A stretch of DNA of 7,979 bases from an uncultured Eubacteriaceae bacterium (lineage in GTDB: Bacteria; Bacillota; Clostridia; Lachnospirales; CAG-274): contig CALIRN010000203.1 in assembly GCA_938042265.1 (NCBI GenBank), positions 1 to 7,979 of the forward strand, in the 5' to 3' direction. Positions 5,994-7,979 of this stretch are shown one piece after another. The translations under genes and the position numbers were made by a program. Within the stretch, counting starts at the first letter, position 1. The number at the start of each line of letters is the position of its first letter. A model generated the notes under the pieces. It ran no database searches. It saw nothing but the letters and a program-made list of their open reading frames with translations, and was not told the origin of the DNA.

Positions 5994-6419
5994 ATGAAAA
6001 ATTTCAGAGTTACGGTAAACGGTTGTTCATACGATGTACAGGTTGAGGAGGTAAGCGGCTTTACAGCACCTGCAGCGGCAGTGCCAAGTCCTGCTCCCGT
6101 ACCTGTAGCAGCACCAAGTCCTGCACCTGCAGCGGCTCCTGCACAGGCAGCTGCGCCTGCTCCTGCGGCAGCTCCGGCACCGGCAACAGGCGGTAGTGAG
6201 GGTAATATTAAGGTTACTGCTCCTATGCCTGGTACAGTGCTTGACATTAAGGTAAACATTGGCGATAACGTAGCGGAAAATCAGGTTGTTATTATTCTTG
6301 AGGCTATGAAGATGGAAAACGAAATTGTATCTCCGGGTGCAGGTAAGGTTTCCTCAATCAACGTTTCTAAGGGTGATACTGTTAATTCGGGCGATGTTAT
6401 GGTTACTGTTCAGGGCTGA
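5994..6419 (+). CDS. Biotin carboxyl carrier protein of the decarboxylase complex
   Basis: This 141-residue biotin carrier moves the carboxyl group between the carboxyltransferases and the membrane beta subunit, like MmdC/GcdC and the 1.3S subunit of transcarboxylase. Residues 1-20 (MKNFRVTVNGCSYDVQVEEV) are the usual N-terminal strand pair. Residues 24-65 are a flexible Ala/Pro linker. Residues 71-141 are the biotinyl domain with TAPMPGTVLDI (75-85), the biotin attachment motif EAMKM with K106 as acceptor, and the closing GDTVNSGDVMVTV (127-139). A biotin ligase encoded elsewhere must modify it. The site GGAGGAT (5981-5987) directly abuts the oadG stop codon and gives a strong start at 5994. 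The protein is complete and has no membrane segment. It could in principle also serve a soluble carboxylase, but its place between oadG and oadB ties it to the pump. Confidence 0.95.
   Translation: MKNFRVTVNGCSYDVQVEEVSGFTAPAAAVPSPAPVPVAAPSPAPAAAPAQAAAPAPAAAPAPATGGSEGNIKVTAPMPGTVLDIKVNIGDNVAENQVVIILEAMKMENEIVSPGAGKVSSINVSKGDTVNSGDVMVTVQG
6063..6186 (+). repeat. Ala/Pro linker coding repeat inside the biotin carrier gene
   Basis: This low-complexity stretch encodes the Ala/Pro linker (residues 24-64). At DNA level it keeps traces of internal duplication: CCAAGTCCTGC occurs at 6084-6094 and 6114-6124, and CACCTGCAGCGGC at 6067-6079 and 6124-6136. The repeats are imperfect and coding. They probably arose by slippage, so linker length is likely to vary between strains. 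Confidence 0.7.
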
Positions 6420-6441
6420 TTCCGATTGGGGGTTGGTTTAA

Positions 6442-7602
6442 ATGGTTGATTCGATTATTCAGGCTTTGGAGAATTTTGGACAAAGCTCAGGTTTTTATAT
6501 GCTGTTTCAGGGAGACAATTATAAATTTATGCTTATGATTGCAGTAGCGTTGTTTTTTATTTACCTTGCAATTGCAAAGCAGTTTGAACCGTTATTGCTT
6601 TTGCCGATTGCTTTTGGTATGCTCCTTGCAAACATTCCCGGCAATACCCTTATGATGTCACCTGCAGAGAGCTCTACGGGCAAGGGCGGTCTGCTTTGGT
6701 ACATATTCCAGGGTGATGAGCTTGGTATTTTCCCTCCGCTTATATTTATGGGCGTAGGTGCGCTTACCGATTTTGGACCGCTTATTGCAAACCCTAAGAG
6801 CTTTCTTTTGGGTGCGGCGGCTCAGTTTGGTATATTTGCGGCATTTTTGGGCGCACTTCTGGTTGGATTTACTCCTGAGGAGGCTGCCTCTATCGGCATT
6901 ATAGGCGGTGCGGACGGTCCTACCGCTATTTTTACAACAACTCAGCTTGCTCCGCATATTCTTTCAAGCGTAACGGTTGCGGCATACTCATATATGGCGC
7001 TGATACCTATTATTCAGCCACCTATTATGAAGTTGCTTACAACTAAAAAGGAGCGCTCCATACAGATGCAGCAGCTTAGGGTTGTATCCAAAAGAGAAAA
7101 GATTCTTTTCCCTATAATTACTGCAATTATTGTTATTATGATACTTCCCGATACAGCCTCACTTATAGGTATGCTTATGCTTGGTAATCTTTTCCGTGAG
7201 AGCGGTGTTACGGATAAGCTTGCTCACCATGCGTCGGAGGCGCTCATGTATTGCTTAAGTATTTTTATCGGTGTCAGCGTTGGCGCAACTACCAGGGCAG
7301 ATACCTTCTTAAAGCTTGATACACTTATGATTTTGGGTCTTGGTCTTGTTGCCTTTGCACTTTCAACAGCAGCAGGCGTATTGCTGGGCAAGCTTATGTG
7401 TAAGCTTAGTGGTGGAAAGATTAATCCGCTTATAGGTGCCGCAGGTGTTTCTGCTGTACCTATGGCAGCCAGAGTTGCACAGAAGGTAGGTCAGCAGGAA
7501 AATCCAAACAATTATCTGCTTATGCATGCTATGGGACCTAATGTTGCTGGTGTTATCGGTTCAGCCGTAGCGTCAGGTATTTTCCTGTCGTTAATGAAGT
7601 AA
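6442..7602 (+). CDS. oadB: Sodium-translocating decarboxylase beta subunit (OadB/MmdB/GcdB type)
   Basis: This 386-residue polytopic membrane protein decarboxylates carboxybiotin and couples this to sodium export. Hydrophobic segments are seen at about 30-45, 49-66, 96-113, 121-143, 150-168, 175-196, 219-236, 240-252, 267-284, 294-317 and 363-384. Family motifs are clear: IGGADGPTAIF (154-164), GNLFRESGV (248-256), INPLIGAAGVSAVPMAARVA (327-346) and MHAMGPNVAGVIGSAVASG (361-379). By motif alignment D158, N328, G332, S337 and R344 correspond to the functional residues D203, N373, G377, S382 and R389 of Klebsiella OadB, all with the same offset of 45. The pump site therefore looks intact. It follows the biotin carrier by 22 bases, with a G-rich ribosome binding site (TGGGGG, 6427-6432). 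The beta subunit alone does not reveal the substrate, which the carboxyltransferase subunit sets. Confidence 0.95.
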   Translation: MVDSIIQALENFGQSSGFYMLFQGDNYKFMLMIAVALFFIYLAIAKQFEPLLLLPIAFGMLLANIPGNTLMMSPAESSTGKGGLLWYIFQGDELGIFPPLIFMGVGALTDFGPLIANPKSFLLGAAAQFGIFAAFLGALLVGFTPEEAASIGIIGGADGPTAIFTTTQLAPHILSSVTVAAYSYMALIPIIQPPIMKLLTTKKERSIQMQQLRVVSKREKILFPIITAIIVIMILPDTASLIGMLMLGNLFRESGVTDKLAHHASEALMYCLSIFIGVSVGATTRADTFLKLDTLMILGLGLVAFALSTAAGVLLGKLMCKLSGGKINPLIGAAGVSAVPMAARVAQKVGQQENPNNYLLMHAMGPNVAGVIGSAVASGIFLSLMK

Positions 7603-7625
7603 TTGACAGAGGAGGTTTGAAATTA

Positions 7626-7979
7626 ATGTCTAAAGCAATTAAAATCTGCGATTGTACACTGCGTGACGGTCAGCAGTCACTTATAGCTACAAGAATGCGT
7701 ATAGAGGATATGCTCCCTGTACTTAACAAAATGGATGAGATTGGCTTTTCATCCGTTGAGGTATGGGGCGGCGCTACCTTTGACTCCTGTTTAAGATACT
7801 TAAAGGAGGATCCTTGGGAGAGACTGCGCAAGTTCCGTTCCGCATTTAAAAATACAAAGCTTCAGATGCTCTTAAGAGGTCAGAATATATTGGGATACAA
7901 AAACTATCCCGATGATGTTGTTGAAACCTTTGTAAGAAAAAGCATTGAAAACGGTATTGATATTATAAGAATTTTTGAT
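7626..7979 (+). CDS. oadA: Oxaloacetate decarboxylase alpha / pyruvate carboxylase subunit B, N-terminal part (runs off window)
   Basis: The first 118 codons of an OadA/5S-type carboxyltransferase (DRE-TIM/HMGL-like barrel) are present and the frame is open at the right edge. Motifs are DCTLRDGQQSLIATRMRIED (9-28), in which D14 should bind the catalytic divalent metal, VEVWGGATFDSCLRYL (44-59), EDPWERLR (61-68), LQMLLRGQNILGY (79-91) and a final IIRIFD strand. These match oxaloacetate decarboxylase alpha and pyruvate carboxylase subunit B, which transfer the carboxyl of oxaloacetate to biotin, leaving pyruvate. The metal motif reads RDGQQS where gamma-proteobacterial OadA has RDAHQS. Whether a fused biotin domain is present at the C-terminus cannot be seen, and this matters because a separate biotin carrier is encoded upstream. 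AGAGGAGG (7608-7615) supports the start; the gap to oadB is 23 bases. Confidence 0.93.
   Translation, partial: MSKAIKICDCTLRDGQQSLIATRMRIEDMLPVLNKMDEIGFSSVEVWGGATFDSCLRYLKEDPWERLRKFRSAFKNTKLQMLLRGQNILGYKNYPDDVVETFVRKSIENGIDIIRIFD

Noticed and set aside
5987..6259. Minus-strand Ala/Gly-rich 90-residue ORF
   Set aside because: This is the reverse complement of the Ala/Pro linker of the biotin carrier; GC-rich low-complexity DNA opens all frames and no start signal is present.

Overview
The window reads as a piece of chromosome from an anaerobic, low-to-moderate GC, gut- or rumen-type Clostridia, most likely a Ruminococcus-like member of the Oscillospiraceae. Four things point there: a secreted family 9 cellulase carrying a dockerin, strong AGGAGG-type ribosome binding sites, a fermentative biotin-dependent sodium-pump decarboxylase operon, and a clostridial-type phosphofructokinase. 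The genus is an inference; no rRNA or other marker gene is present.

Layout. (1) Bases 1-323 are the 3' end of a phosphofructokinase gene, closed by a strong intrinsic terminator at 340-365. (2) Only 22 bases after that terminator begins a 603-residue secreted GH9 glucanase (388-2199) with signal peptide, GH9 catalytic domain, Thr/Glu linker and two-repeat dockerin. A 63-residue HTH-like protein (2213-2404) follows 13 bases later. (3) A terminator at 2406-2451 that works in both directions separates this unit from a convergent minus-strand pair: a LysR-type regulator (3969-3052) whose stop codon overlaps, as TAATG, the start of a DEDDh 3'-5' exonuclease. (4) The intergenic region 3970-4150 between the LysR gene and the divergent operon holds two perfect palindromes and a good sigma-A promoter. 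(5) From 4151 to the right edge runs one tightly packed operon: an acyl-CoA carboxyltransferase homologue, OadG-type gamma subunit, biotin carrier protein, OadB-type sodium-pump beta subunit, and the first 118 residues of the OadA/pyruvate-carboxylase-B type carboxyltransferase.

How the genes fit together. The last five genes should make a membrane complex in which a carboxyl group is moved from a 2-oxo acid (oxaloacetate, OadA half) or an acyl-CoA (ACC-type carboxyltransferase half) to biotin on the carrier protein. It is then released as CO2 by the beta subunit with export of sodium, or swapped between the two carboxyltransferases as in propionibacterial transcarboxylase. The first carboxyltransferase is unusual: it is short (460 residues from the ATG) and its motifs at the two usual oxyanion holes are degenerate, so its substrate and even its activity are open. 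The LysR regulator is divergent from this operon and an 18-bp palindrome lies about 65 bp upstream of the predicted transcription start, where LysR activators usually bind, so it is the obvious candidate regulator. The cellulase supplies sugar, phosphofructokinase feeds glycolysis, and the decarboxylase operon belongs to the fermentation end of the same metabolism, though co-regulation is not shown.

There is no stretch over 300 bases without a gene. I see no tRNA, rRNA, CRISPR array, insertion sequence or phage gene. The system is best described as a variant of a known type (the sodium-pump decarboxylases) with one divergent subunit, not as a wholly new system.
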